Positions 30,061-39,275 of a stretch of DNA of 64,000 nt are shown in pieces. Source of the stretch: Bacteroidia bacterium (GTDB lineage Bacteria; Bacteroidota; Bacteroidia; J057); assembly GCA_041391665.1 (NCBI GenBank), contig JAWKNO010000002.1:992001-1056000 (forward strand), in the 5' to 3' direction. Below the pieces are notes generated by a model, which was given only the letters and a program-made list of their open reading frames with translations, was not told where the DNA came from and did no database searches. The position numbers and the translations under genes were made by a program. Position 1 is the stretch's first letter. Every line of letters starts with the position of its first letter.

Positions 30061-33000
30061 ATGCGCCAGTTTATTCAAATCTTCTCCTGGCGATATCTCC
30101 GATGGTGGGCGCCATGGGTGGTTTTGCTGGCTACCGGGTTTATGATTAATCCCTGGAAACAGGATACCTCGTTTCCCGGCTTGCCGGAATCGCCTGATTT
30201 CAATTATCATATACGGCCGATTCTCTCGGCCAATTGCTATATCTGCCACGGCCCCGACTCCAGTAGCCGGGAAGCAAACCTTCGGCTTGACAATTTTGCC
30301 GATGCTACTTCCCCTCTGGAAGATGGCGGACATGCAATTGTGCCGGGGCATGCAGCCAAAAGTGAATTGATGCGGCGCATATCCTCTCATGATCCGGAAG
30401 TGCAGATGCCCCCGCCGGAGGCAAAAAAGATTCTCTCCGAAACGGAAATTGAACTGCTCCGGCGATGGATTGACAACGGCGCTGAATGGAAAACCCATTG
30501 GGCGTTTATTCCGCCTGAAAAACCGGCAATCCCCCGAAAAGTGGCCAAAGCAGGAACTTCAGCAGTGGTCGATTATCTTATCGGTAAGGAGCTGAAAAAC
30601 AAAAAGATAACTCCTTCCGCTGAAGCGGATAAACACACCCAAATCAGGCGCCTGTCTTATTTGCTTACCGGTTTGCCCCCCGCTCCGGAGGATGTGCGTG
30701 ATTTTCTGGCTGACAATTCCCCCGATGCTTACGAAAAGTTGGTGGACCGGTTGCTGGATTCGCCGCATTTTGGAGAACGGTGGGCGCGGCACTGGATGGA
30801 CCTTGTGCGGTATGCCGAGTCTATGGGGCATGAATTTGACTACAATGTGGGGGGTGCCTGGCATTATCGCGATTACCTGATACGGGCGTTTAATGAAGAT
30901 GTGCACTACAACCAACTGGTGATGGAGCATATTGCCGGAGACATGCTGCCTAATCCCCGGCTGCAACCTGGCAAGGGGGGTAATGAATCCGTAATCGGAA
31001 CTGCTTTTTTTTACATGGGTGAAGGAAAACATAGCCCGGTAAGTATCAAACAGGAGGAGGCCGATCGTGTGGATAATATGATTGATGTAACGTCCAAGAC
31101 TTTTCAGGGACTTACAGTTGGATGTGCCCGCTGCCACGATCATAAATTCGATCCCATTCCTACTACCGACTACTACGCCATGTACGGGATGCTGGAAAGT
31201 GCCCGTTTTACGCCTCAACCTGTAAATTTGTCTCCTGACTATCAGGATATTTTGAATATGCTCGACAGGCAGCAAACGGTTTTGAGAAACGCTGTGGGCA
31301 GACAAATGCTTCAGTCTTTGGAAGAAGAAGCATTGACTAAAACGATTCCTCCGGTTATCAATGCGGTTCTTGTTGATGGCGGCGCAACCGAAGACAACGA
31401 CAGTTCGACATTTTCTGTACTGGGTGACTTTCGATCGGGAACTTTTGATGGATGGTACGCCGACGGACTGGCTTTTGGTGAAAAACCAGCGGAAGGGAAG
31501 TTTTTACCCGACACAGCAACCTGTAAGTTATCTGCAATCTCATATCCTTCTGCGACAATGCGTCGTTATGGGCCCGGCATTCACGGCGCACTTCGTTCGC
31601 CCAATTTTACGATAACCGACGATTTTATTGAAGTTCGGGCAGCGGGTAAAAATAGTGTCATTCGCGCGGTAATTGATAATTTTCAACTTATCCAATGGCC
31701 GATTTACGGAGATATTTCGAAGACGATTGCCGGGGAAAATATGACCAATTACCGGATGGATGTGGCGATGTGGAAAGGACATAAAGCGTATGTGGAAATT
31801 CTTCCCGGATTATTTGACCGGCATACCTATTCTCTTCCTTCAGATGCCTGGGCTGAGGTGGAATATGTGGTTACCTGGTCGGGAAAATCACCGGAATTGC
31901 CAGAGCCCTCGGTTTCCACTTCTTCTTCGGGCGCCCGGGCGGCTATTGAAAACTGGATTGCAGGTACAGCAAGTCTTTCAGAATTAAAATTGATAAACAA
32001 ACTGATTGAAACTCATAAAGTGGATGTTTCTTTGGATCCGGTCTGGGAAGATGTGGAAAAATGGCAGGTGCTCACACAAAAAGCCTGGCGCCCGGATTAC
32101 ATTATCGGTTTTACAGAAGGGGATTCTGTGTTTAGTCCGGTATTTATTCGTGGGAAAGTGGGAAACTACAGCGAGTTTGATGTGCAGCATCAGTTTTTAC
32201 ACTCCGTAGCAGGGAAGGAACCGTTTCCGCAGAATGGCAGTGGCCGGCTGGCGTGGGCAAAAGCGGTTACTGATCCTGCTAATCCGCTTACCTCCCGGGT
32301 GATGATCAACCGTATCTGGCATTATCTTTATGGACGTGGGATTGTTGAAAGCGTTGATAATTTTGGTCTTCAGGGTAAACTCCCGACAAATCCGGAGTTG
32401 TTGGACTTTCTGGCTGTGAGGTTTATTGAGGACGGATGGTCAGTGAAAAAAATGATCCGAAGCCTGGTGCTCACTCAGACATTTCGAAGAGCTTCCGAAG
32501 TCTCTCCGGAAAACCAACTTGCAGATCCCCAAAATCTTCTGTGGCACCATTTTCCGGTAAGGAGATTGGAAGCAGAATCTATCCGCGATGGAATACTGGC
32601 CATATCTGGTTGTCTGGACTCTGCCATGTTTGGCGAGTCAGTTCCTGTTCATCTCACACCCTTTATGACTGGCAGAGGGCGCCCCGATATTTCCGGCCCT
32701 CTGGACGGCGGTGGCCGGCGAAGCATTTATCTTTCAATCCGCAGAAATTTTCTCTCTCCGATGATGCTGGTATTTGACATGCCTGTGCCTTTTTCCACAT
32801 TTGGCAACCGTAATATTACCAATGTCCCGGCGCAATCGCTTACCCTGATGAATGATCCATTTGTGCAGGAAGAAGCTGGTTACTGGGCCGCAAATGTGAT
32901 GGCAGCTACTGCTTCCAGGGAAGCGAGGATTGCGGCCATTTACCAACGGGCATTTTCCCGGGAACCAACAACAGAAGATATCCGTCAGGCAGAAGAGTTT

Positions 33001-33120
33001 TTGAAAATGCAGGCTGTTTATTACGGCTGTGAGGACGGACAGGAGATGGATGAGCCGCAGATATGGGCGGATTACTGTCATACGATTTTTAACCTCAAGG
33101 AATTTATTCACCTATTATGA
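30061..33120 (+). CDS. PSD1 and planctomycete-cytochrome-domain protein
   Basis: A 1019-residue protein. N-terminal membrane anchor or signal (WAPWVVLLATGFMI), PSCyt1 domain with haem motif CYICHG (about residues 60-65), PSCyt2/DUF1549 domain (about 165-390) with a second CxxCH, CARCHDHKFDP, a middle insert with a beta-sandwich-like region, and PSD1/DUF1553 at the C-terminus (about 720-1000; TNPELLDFLAVRF, FGNRNITNVPAQSLTLMND). Found mostly in Planctomycetes and Verrucomicrobia, and in some Bacteroidota; likely a periplasmic multi-haem electron-transfer or substrate-oxidising protein. The DUF1501 gene overlaps its stop by 4 bp. Confidence 0.94.
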   Translation: MRQFIQIFSWRYLRWWAPWVVLLATGFMINPWKQDTSFPGLPESPDFNYHIRPILSANCYICHGPDSSSREANLRLDNFADATSPLEDGGHAIVPGHAAKSELMRRISSHDPEVQMPPPEAKKILSETEIELLRRWIDNGAEWKTHWAFIPPEKPAIPRKVAKAGTSAVVDYLIGKELKNKKITPSAEADKHTQIRRLSYLLTGLPPAPEDVRDFLADNSPDAYEKLVDRLLDSPHFGERWARHWMDLVRYAESMGHEFDYNVGGAWHYRDYLIRAFNEDVHYNQLVMEHIAGDMLPNPRLQPGKGGNESVIGTAFFYMGEGKHSPVSIKQEEADRVDNMIDVTSKTFQGLTVGCARCHDHKFDPIPTTDYYAMYGMLESARFTPQPVNLSPDYQDILNMLDRQQTVLRNAVGRQMLQSLEEEALTKTIPPVINAVLVDGGATEDNDSSTFSVLGDFRSGTFDGWYADGLAFGEKPAEGKFLPDTATCKLSAISYPSATMRRYGPGIHGALRSPNFTITDDFIEVRAAGKNSVIRAVIDNFQLIQWPIYGDISKTIAGENMTNYRMDVAMWKGHKAYVEILPGLFDRHTYSLPSDAWAEVEYVVTWSGKSPELPEPSVSTSSSGARAAIENWIAGTASLSELKLINKLIETHKVDVSLDPVWEDVEKWQVLTQKAWRPDYIIGFTEGDSVFSPVFIRGKVGNYSEFDVQHQFLHSVAGKEPFPQNGSGRLAWAKAVTDPANPLTSRVMINRIWHYLYGRGIVESVDNFGLQGKLPTNPELLDFLAVRFIEDGWSVKKMIRSLVLTQTFRRASEVSPENQLADPQNLLWHHFPVRRLEAESIRDGILAISGCLDSAMFGESVPVHLTPFMTGRGRPDISGPLDGGGRRSIYLSIRRNFLSPMMLVFDMPVPFSTFGNRNITNVPAQSLTLMNDPFVQEEAGYWAANVMAATASREARIAAIYQRAFSREPTTEDIRQAEEFLKMQAVYYGCEDGQEMDEPQIWADYCHTIFNLKEFIHLL

Positions 33121-34571
33121 AACCCCATACCTGCAATCACCGGATGTCGCGCAGAGAAATGCTGACCCTTTGTCGCAATGGATTTGGTTCTGTGGCACTC
33201 ATGGGGCTAATGAGTAGCATTCCCTTTGGCACAAAGTTAATGGCCACGACTGAAAAACTGGCTGCCGGTGGCGGAATTAATCCGGGACTTGTTCCCCATT
33301 TCCCGGCAAAAGCCCGTAGTATTATTTTCCTCTATATGGATGGCGGGGTGTCTCAGGTGGATAGTTTTGACCCTAAGCCTAGACTGGCTAAGGAAAACGG
33401 ACAAAACCCCTACGAAAAATTTGAAGTACAGGCTACACAATTCAACAACATTGGAAAAATTCTGAAAAGCCCCTGGGAGTTTCGCCAGTACGGGCAATCC
33501 GGCATTTGGGTGAGTGATTTGTTTCCCCATATCGCTACCTGTGTAGATGATATAGCGGTTGTTCGGTCGATGGTTTCTGACTTTCCCGAACATACCAATG
33601 CCAATTATTTCCTCCACACAGGGATTGGGATTCAGGGAAGACCGAGTATGGGATCATGGATCAATTATGGATTGGGAAGTGAAAATGAAGACCTGCCCGG
33701 TTATGTGGTTCTTGATGGCGGATTAACCCCTCCGGGAGGGCTTGACAACTTTAAGAGCGGATTTTTGCCAGCTTCTTATCAGGCTTCTATATTTAATTCC
33801 GGGGAAATGCCATTGGCCAATATTCGCCCACTCGAAGCAACCCCGGCCATTCAGGATCAGAAGTTGCGGTTTATGCAGCAGATGGATCAGCGATTGCTTG
33901 GCAAAATTGGCCATGAAGATCAGATAGAATCGGCGATATCCAACTACGAACTGGCCTATCGTATGCAGGCATCGGTGCCCGAACTGGCAGATATTTCAGG
34001 AGAAACCCGGGCAACGAAAAATATGTACGGACTGTTCTCCGATGATCCCAATACAAGAAGTTATGCCGCGCAGTGTCTCCTTGCCCGCCGCCTGGTCGAA
34101 AGAGGCGTGCGATTTATTGAGCTGACCTGTCCAAGGGTAAAGGCCGACCGATGGGATCAACATCAGGGGTTAAAAGAAGGACATACCCTCAATGCACATG
34201 CCGTAGATCAACCGATTGCTGGTTTGCTCAAAGATCTGAAAAGCCGTGGATTGCTGGAAGAAACACTGGTCGTCTTTGCCTGTGAATTTGGGCGAACGCC
34301 TTTTGCACAGGGAACAGATGGCCGCGACCATAATCCATCTGCATTTAGTATCTGGCTGGCAGGCGCAGGTATAAAAGCAGGAACGGTTTATGGGATGACC
34401 GACGAATACGGATATAATGTAGTGGAAAATAAAACGACCATTCACGACCTGCATGCCACCATGCTGCATCTTTTGGGCGTTGACCACGAAAGGCTGACCT
34501 ATCACTTTAGCGGAAGAGATATTCGCCTGACCGATGTCCACGGTAAGGTAATCAAAGGAATCCTGTCGTAA
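33117..34571 (+). CDS. DUF1501 family Tat-exported protein
   Basis: A 484-residue protein with a Tat-like signal (SRREMLTLCRNGFGSVALMG; residues 10-29). The body matches the DUF1501 (alkaline-phosphatase/sulfatase-like fold) family: IIFLYMDGGVSQVDSFDPK, HIATCVDDIAVVRSMVSD, EHTNANYFLHTG, FACEFGRTPFAQ and GRDHNPSAFS. DUF1501 genes nearly always follow DUF1549/PSD1 genes. The start ATG lies in the PSD1 gene stop (ATGA). Enzymatic function is unknown. It ends 4 bp from the convergent oxidoreductase gene. Confidence 0.93.
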   Translation: MKPHTCNHRMSRREMLTLCRNGFGSVALMGLMSSIPFGTKLMATTEKLAAGGGINPGLVPHFPAKARSIIFLYMDGGVSQVDSFDPKPRLAKENGQNPYEKFEVQATQFNNIGKILKSPWEFRQYGQSGIWVSDLFPHIATCVDDIAVVRSMVSDFPEHTNANYFLHTGIGIQGRPSMGSWINYGLGSENEDLPGYVVLDGGLTPPGGLDNFKSGFLPASYQASIFNSGEMPLANIRPLEATPAIQDQKLRFMQQMDQRLLGKIGHEDQIESAISNYELAYRMQASVPELADISGETRATKNMYGLFSDDPNTRSYAAQCLLARRLVERGVRFIELTCPRVKADRWDQHQGLKEGHTLNAHAVDQPIAGLLKDLKSRGLLEETLVVFACEFGRTPFAQGTDGRDHNPSAFSIWLAGAGIKAGTVYGMTDEYGYNVVENKTTIHDLHATMLHLLGVDHERLTYHFSGRDIRLTDVHGKVIKGILS

Positions 34572-34575
34572 CTCA

Positions 34576-35556
34576 TTATTCCATCGGATACTTCATTCCC
34601 CATTGTGCGCGAATCCGGTCAAGCATGCGCATGATTTGCAGCGTTTCATCCAAAGGCATAATGGCACTTTCTGATTTTCCCTCACGGATACAGTTCATCG
34701 TTTCTTTTGCCTGAAACTGAAGCCCTGTGCTGGCATAGGGGAATTTGTAGGTAACGGCTTCTTTCCCTTCCTGCTGAATATGCAGCTCGTTTGCTTTCCA
34801 GAAAAGAGGAATCCGGATCATGCCTTTATTTCCATGGATGACTGCTTCTTTAGAAGTTTCAACTGCTACGGAGGAACTCAGGCGCGCGATAGCTCCATTA
34901 TTATACCCAAACAGATAAGCAGACTGATCATCCACGCCAGTTGCGCAAATTGAAGCGGTGGAACTGACATGAGCGGGTTCCTGCCTAAAGATCATATAAG
35001 CGTAAGAAATCGGATAAATGCCCACATCAAGAAGCGCCCCGCCCGCGAGCTCCGGGTTATAGGTTCTTGCCAGGGGATCAAATGCCGATCCAAACCCAAA
35101 GTCAGCGGTCAGCATACGGATGTCTCCTATCAGTTGATCTTTGAGGATTTTCCGCAATTCAATATTGGCGGGCATAAACCGCGTCCACATAGCTTCCATG
35201 AGGAATAATCCTTTTTCCCTGGCTTTGGAAACCATGATTTCCGCTTCGCTGGCATTTACGGCAAAAGGTTTTTCGCACAAAACATGTTTTCCATTTTCCA
35301 GGCAAAGGAGCGTATTTGCTTTGTGCGAGGGGTGAGGGGTGGCGACATAGATAACATCCACGGACGGGTCTGCTGCCAGTGCTTCATAACTGGTATGGAT
35401 ATTCGGGATTTGATAGGTTGCCGCAAAGCTTTTGGCACTTTCTTCAGAGCGGGATCCTACAGCCTGAATGATCGCGCCCGGCAGGGTTTGAAGCCCTTGT
35501 GCAAATTTGTGGGCAATTTTACCAGTGGCGAGGATTCCCCAGCGGATTTTTTCCAT
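34576..35556 (-). CDS. Gfo/Idh/MocA family oxidoreductase, cytoplasmic
   Basis: A 326-residue NAD(P)-dependent sugar dehydrogenase-like enzyme with the Rossmann motif GILATGKIAHKFAQGL, the conserved EKPFAVN (about residues 94-100) and C-terminal domain segments GGALLDVGIYPISYAYMI, typical of glucose-fructose oxidoreductase or trans-dihydrobenzenediol dehydrogenase-like members. No signal peptide. It probably acts inside the cell on sugar products related to the preceding periplasmic cassette, to which it is convergent. Confidence 0.9.
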   Translation of the reverse strand: MEKIRWGILATGKIAHKFAQGLQTLPGAIIQAVGSRSEESAKSFAATYQIPNIHTSYEALAADPSVDVIYVATPHPSHKANTLLCLENGKHVLCEKPFAVNASEAEIMVSKAREKGLFLMEAMWTRFMPANIELRKILKDQLIGDIRMLTADFGFGSAFDPLARTYNPELAGGALLDVGIYPISYAYMIFRQEPAHVSSTASICATGVDDQSAYLFGYNNGAIARLSSSVAVETSKEAVIHGNKGMIRIPLFWKANELHIQQEGKEAVTYKFPYASTGLQFQAKETMNCIREGKSESAIMPLDETLQIMRMLDRIRAQWGMKYPME

Positions 35557-35661
35557 TGTCGTGTATTATTGGATATAGGGACTCAAGTTGGGCAAAATTG
35601 GAGAAAAAAATAACTAATTTATAAATGAAATAAAATATAACAGTGTTAATAGGGCAGTAAG

Positions 35662-35713
35662 AAAAAAATCCTGCTTCTAACTCGGCCATAGCCGGAAGCA
35701 GGGCTTTTTTCAG
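35662..35713. terminator. bidirectional hairpin terminator
   Basis: CCTGCTTC and GAAGCAGG form the stem around a 17-base loop, with A7 on the left and T6 on the right, so it can terminate on either strand. It serves the FKBP lipoprotein gene on the minus strand. Confidence 0.75.
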
Positions 35714-35725
35714 GATTTCTGAAGA

Positions 35726-36190
35726 TCAGTTAAAGTCCAGCAATTCAATATTAAAGAGAATCACCGCATCGCCAGGAATGCCATAGGTGCCATTGGGGCC
35801 ATAGGCAAGACCCGAAGGGATGATCATGGTACCCTTACTTTCCTTTTTATACTGGAGAATGCCTTCCTGCCAGCCTCTGATGAGCGAGTAAACATTAAAA
35901 TTTACAGGAAAGCCTTTGGAAGAATCGAAGGTAGTGCCATCGAGAAATTTACCTTCATAGATGATTTCAATGGAGCTGGAAGTAGTTGGGTGAGCAGTAC
36001 CAACGCCTTCTTTTTCCATGGTATAAAACACACCGTTAGTAGTCCATTGACCAACCAGGCCATTTTCAGCGATATAATCTTCGATTATCGCTTTGTCAAT
36101 GGTAAGTTGCTCTTCGAAGGTCGGAAGATCATCACAACCGATATAGGTCAACAGGACGATAGAAAAGAATAAATAAGAAATAAATTTCAT
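35726..36190 (-). CDS. FKBP-type peptidyl-prolyl isomerase lipoprotein
   Basis: A 154-residue lipoprotein: signal peptide MKFISYLFFSIVLLTYIGCDD with lipobox YIGC (Cys19). The FKBP domain covers about residues 50-154 (VGTAHPTTSSSIEIIYEG, FDSSKGFPVNFNVYSLIRGWQEGI, IPSGLAYGPNGTYGIPG, ILFNIELLDF), with the isomerase aromatic pocket largely conserved. It helps protein folding in the periplasm or outer-membrane compartment. Single gene with its own candidate promoter and a strong terminator. Confidence 0.92.
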   Translation of the reverse strand: MKFISYLFFSIVLLTYIGCDDLPTFEEQLTIDKAIIEDYIAENGLVGQWTTNGVFYTMEKEGVGTAHPTTSSSIEIIYEGKFLDGTTFDSSKGFPVNFNVYSLIRGWQEGILQYKKESKGTMIIPSGLAYGPNGTYGIPGDAVILFNIELLDFN

Positions 36191-36227
36191 GACTTCCGTC
36201 TGATTTAATTGTTTACGAATAGAAACG

Positions 36228-36259
36228 CTAATTTAAGCATGAAGGTACCCGTCGCCAAA
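36228..36259 (-). promoter_or_regulatory. candidate promoter of FKBP lipoprotein gene
   Basis: Minus strand TTTG (complement of 36256-36259), 20 bp, TAAATTAG (complement of 36228-36235), seven of eight matches to TAnnTTTG; about 38 bases before the ATG. Confidence 0.3.
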
Positions 36260-36347
36260 TTTCTTTTTTTCCAAAACATTTATTCATTTCTCATTTTTTC
36301 ACGGCTTTTTCTTAGCTTAATCCCTTGTCCATTCAATCTGAATATTT

Positions 36348-38036
36348 ATGAAAAGGTTTATTTACTTGAATCTGCTTATTTTTGTATGCTTTATGGCTCG
36401 CGCACAGGATCGACTCACCGGTTACAATTTCGCTACCCGATCAGAAGTCATTGCCCGAAATGGAATGGCTGCTACCAGTCAGCCGCTGGCTACTCAGGTC
36501 GCGCTTGATATCCTCAAGGCAGGCGGAACGGCAGTTGACGCCGCCATCGCTGCCAATGCAACGCTCGGACTCATGGAGCCCACCGGCTCGGGAATTGGCG
36601 GCGATCTGTTTGCCATCGTCTGGGACGCCAAAACCCAGCAGCTTTACGGCCTTAACGCCTCTGGTCGTTCGCCTCAATCCCTCACCCTTCAGTATTTTAA
36701 GGACAACGGCTACACCAGCATTCCTCCCCGCGGACCGCTGCCGGTTTCTGTACCAGGCTGTGTCGATGGGTGGTTTGAATTGCATGAAAAATTTGGAAAA
36801 CTCCCCATGAAAGTTGTGCTCGCCCCGGCGATCAATTATGCCAGAGAGGGTTTTCCTGTTTCGGAACTGATTGCCTTTTATCTGGAAGTTTCGGAGCGTG
36901 CCTATAAAGATATGCCCAACTTTGCCGATACCTATATGCCCGGCGGACACTGCCCGCGGAAAGGCGAAGTATTCAAAAATCCCCGGCTGGCGAACACCCT
37001 CGAACTGATTGCCAATGACGGGCGGAAAGCCTTCTATAAAGGCGAAATCGCCGCCAAAATTGCTGCTCATATGAAGGAAGTGGGCGGATTTATTACCAAA
37101 GAAGACCTCAAAAATCATACTTCTGAATGGGTAACACCGGTTTCTACAAATTATCGCGGTTACGATGTGTGGGAACTTCCCCCCAATGGTCAAGGGATTG
37201 CTGCCTTGCAAATGCTCAATATTCTGGAGGCCTACGATCTCAAATCCATGGGGTTTGGTACGCCCGAATATCTGCATGTGCTTACCGAAGCAAAAAAGAT
37301 TGCGTTTGAAGACCGTGCAAAATTTTATGCTGATCCGGCCTTTAATGAAATTCCGGTTGACTGGCTGATTTCTAAAGAATACGCCAATGAAAGGCGTAAT
37401 CTCCTGAATCTCAATCGCGCAGGAAGATCCTATCCTGCGGGCAAAATCAAAGATGGCGATACCATTTATCTGACCGTAGCCGATAAAGAAGGCAATATGG
37501 TCTCCTTTATTCAAAGCAATTTTCGGGGAATGGGTTCTGGCGTAGTACCTGGCGATCTGGGTTTTATGCTTCAGGACCGCGGCGAATTGTTTACCCTTGA
37601 AGAAGGGCACTTTAATGTGTACGAACCCGGAAAACGTCCGTTTCACACAATTATTCCCGCATTTGTAACCAAAGAAGGAAAGCCTTTTATCAGTTTTGGT
37701 GTCATGGGGGGCGATATGCAGCCCCAGGGACATGTGCAGATTCTGGTGAATCTGATTGATTTTGGCATGAACCTTCAGGAGGCGGGAGACGCCCCCCGGA
37801 TGAACCACGACGGTTCTTCTTCCCCCACAGGCAGTGTCATGACCGATGGAGGGGTGCTGAATCTGGAGAGCGGCTTTCCCTATGAAACGATACGCGGGCT
37901 GGAACTAAAAGGCCATAAAATTGGGTTTGACTCGGGAAATTATGGCGGATATCAGGCGATTATGTATGATGCCAAAAACGGTGTGTATTACGGCGCATCC
38001 GAATCCCGGAAAGACGGGCAGGCAGCGGGCTATTAA
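36348..38036 (+). CDS. ggt: gamma-glutamyltransferase
   Basis: A 562-residue N-terminal-nucleophile hydrolase, with signal peptide MKRFIYLNLLIFVCFMARAQ. The large-subunit part contains NGMAATSQPLAT and GSGIGGDLFAIVWD. The predicted autocleavage and nucleophile site is Thr372 in GDTIYLTVADKEGN, followed by the small-subunit segment VSFIQSNFRGMGSG, and by RPFHTIIPAFV and FGVMGGDMQPQGH. It transfers or hydrolyses gamma-glutamyl groups (e.g. glutathione) in the periplasm. The second residue after the nucleophile is Ile rather than the Thr of E. coli Ggt. The FAD oxidoreductase gene follows 12 bp later. Confidence 0.93.
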   Translation: MKRFIYLNLLIFVCFMARAQDRLTGYNFATRSEVIARNGMAATSQPLATQVALDILKAGGTAVDAAIAANATLGLMEPTGSGIGGDLFAIVWDAKTQQLYGLNASGRSPQSLTLQYFKDNGYTSIPPRGPLPVSVPGCVDGWFELHEKFGKLPMKVVLAPAINYAREGFPVSELIAFYLEVSERAYKDMPNFADTYMPGGHCPRKGEVFKNPRLANTLELIANDGRKAFYKGEIAAKIAAHMKEVGGFITKEDLKNHTSEWVTPVSTNYRGYDVWELPPNGQGIAALQMLNILEAYDLKSMGFGTPEYLHVLTEAKKIAFEDRAKFYADPAFNEIPVDWLISKEYANERRNLLNLNRAGRSYPAGKIKDGDTIYLTVADKEGNMVSFIQSNFRGMGSGVVPGDLGFMLQDRGELFTLEEGHFNVYEPGKRPFHTIIPAFVTKEGKPFISFGVMGGDMQPQGHVQILVNLIDFGMNLQEAGDAPRMNHDGSSSPTGSVMTDGGVLNLESGFPYETIRGLELKGHKIGFDSGNYGGYQAIMYDAKNGVYYGASESRKDGQAAGY

Positions 38037-38048
38037 CCCCAGTTTGAC

Positions 38049-39185
38049 ATGATGGAAATGAGTTTCTGGGAAGCCGAATCATTTATCGGCCACCCGGATG
38101 TATTGATTATTGGCAGTGGGATTGTGGGACTGAATGCCGCGATTCACATTAAAACGATAAGCCCGCTCTTGCGGGTACTTGTGGTGGAGAGAGGGCCTCT
38201 GCCTAGTGGTGCCAGCACCCGAAATGCAGGTTTTGCCTGTTTTGGCAGTATGACCGAACTGCTGGCAGACCTCTCCGCCCAGCCTGCGGACGCGGTTGCC
38301 GGTCTGGTGGAAAAACGCTGGGCGGGATTAAAAAAACTCCGCAGCTTGTTAGGGGATTCAGCAATTGGCTACGAACATTATGGCGGCTACGAAATATTTA
38401 CCGCCAAAGACCGGCTGGTTTTTGAAAAGTGTCAGGACCGGATGTCCGAAATCAACCAGATGTTGTATGCCATCATTGGGGAAAAGACGGTATTCCGGAT
38501 AGAAAATGACCGGATTGCTTCGCTGGGATTTGCCGGAGTGGAGAAAATGATTGCCAATGTCGCTGAGGGACAGATAGATACAGGAAAAATGATGGCAACT
38601 TTAATTGCCAGGGCACGGGCTTTGAATGTGGAAATCATCAATGGATTAGGGATTCGTGAATTATTTGACCAGGGCGATCGGGTAGGGGTGAAGTGTGAAA
38701 ACGAATGGGAGTTTTTTTCCAGCCGGGTATTGGTCGCTACGAATGGATTTGCCCGTAAATTGTTTCCTGCCCTGGCGGTAAACCCCGGACGAAATCAGGT
38801 ATGGATTACCGACCCCATCCCCGGCTGGAAGGTGCGGGGTTGTTATCATTACGATGAGGGTTATGTATATTTCCGCAATGTGGGCAATCAATTGCTGATA
38901 GGAGGAGCCAGAAATAAAGATTTTGAAGGAGAGACGACCGATCAGGCGGGCTCTACAGCAGTCATTCAGGGAGAGCTGCATCGCCTGGTCGATGAGATGA
39001 TCCTTCCGGGTATAAAATGGACAATCTCCCGGCGATGGAGCGGTATTATGGGATTGGGAAAGACCAAAACACCGATCGTAGAAAAAATCAGTCCGAATGT
39101 CGCAGTTTCGGTAAGGTTGGGAGGAATGGGGGTGGCGATTGGGGCCCAAACAGGTCAGGAAGGCGGCGAACTGATTCTTTCCTGA
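38049..39185 (+). CDS. FAD-dependent oxidoreductase (DAO family)
   Basis: A 378-residue protein with the FAD motif GSGIVGLNAAIHI (about residues 22-34), the RGPLPSGASTRNAGFACFGS segment of the D-amino acid oxidase/glycine oxidase family, and NQVWITDPIPGW and WSGIMGLGKTKTPIV near the C-terminus. The substrate is probably an amino acid or N-alkyl amine. It follows gamma-glutamyltransferase, so a shared role in amino-acid scavenging is possible. Several in-frame ATGs at the start (38049, 38052, 38058) make the exact start uncertain. Confidence 0.88.
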   Translation: MMEMSFWEAESFIGHPDVLIIGSGIVGLNAAIHIKTISPLLRVLVVERGPLPSGASTRNAGFACFGSMTELLADLSAQPADAVAGLVEKRWAGLKKLRSLLGDSAIGYEHYGGYEIFTAKDRLVFEKCQDRMSEINQMLYAIIGEKTVFRIENDRIASLGFAGVEKMIANVAEGQIDTGKMMATLIARARALNVEIINGLGIRELFDQGDRVGVKCENEWEFFSSRVLVATNGFARKLFPALAVNPGRNQVWITDPIPGWKVRGCYHYDEGYVYFRNVGNQLLIGGARNKDFEGETTDQAGSTAVIQGELHRLVDEMILPGIKWTISRRWSGIMGLGKTKTPIVEKISPNVAVSVRLGGMGVAIGAQTGQEGGELILS

Positions 39186-39207
39186 AAGGAAAACGACAGA
39201 TAGTTGA

Positions 39208-39240
39208 TTTGTAAAATTGGGGTAGAAGGTTGTAAATTGC
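39208..39240 (+). promoter_or_regulatory. candidate promoter for the membrane protein / AGMO-like pair
   Basis: TTTG (39208-39211), 21 bp, TAAATTGC (39233-39240), six or seven matches to the Bacteroidota consensus; 35 bases before the ATG. Confidence 0.4.
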
Positions 39241-39275
39241 AGGCTAATTAAGAAAAGGTCTATTTTCCTTTTACA

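Noticed and set aside
36441..37808. 455-codon ORF antisense to gamma-glutamyltransferase
   Set aside because: It lies wholly inside a well-supported gene on the other strand, and its translation shows no domain; typical shadow ORF.
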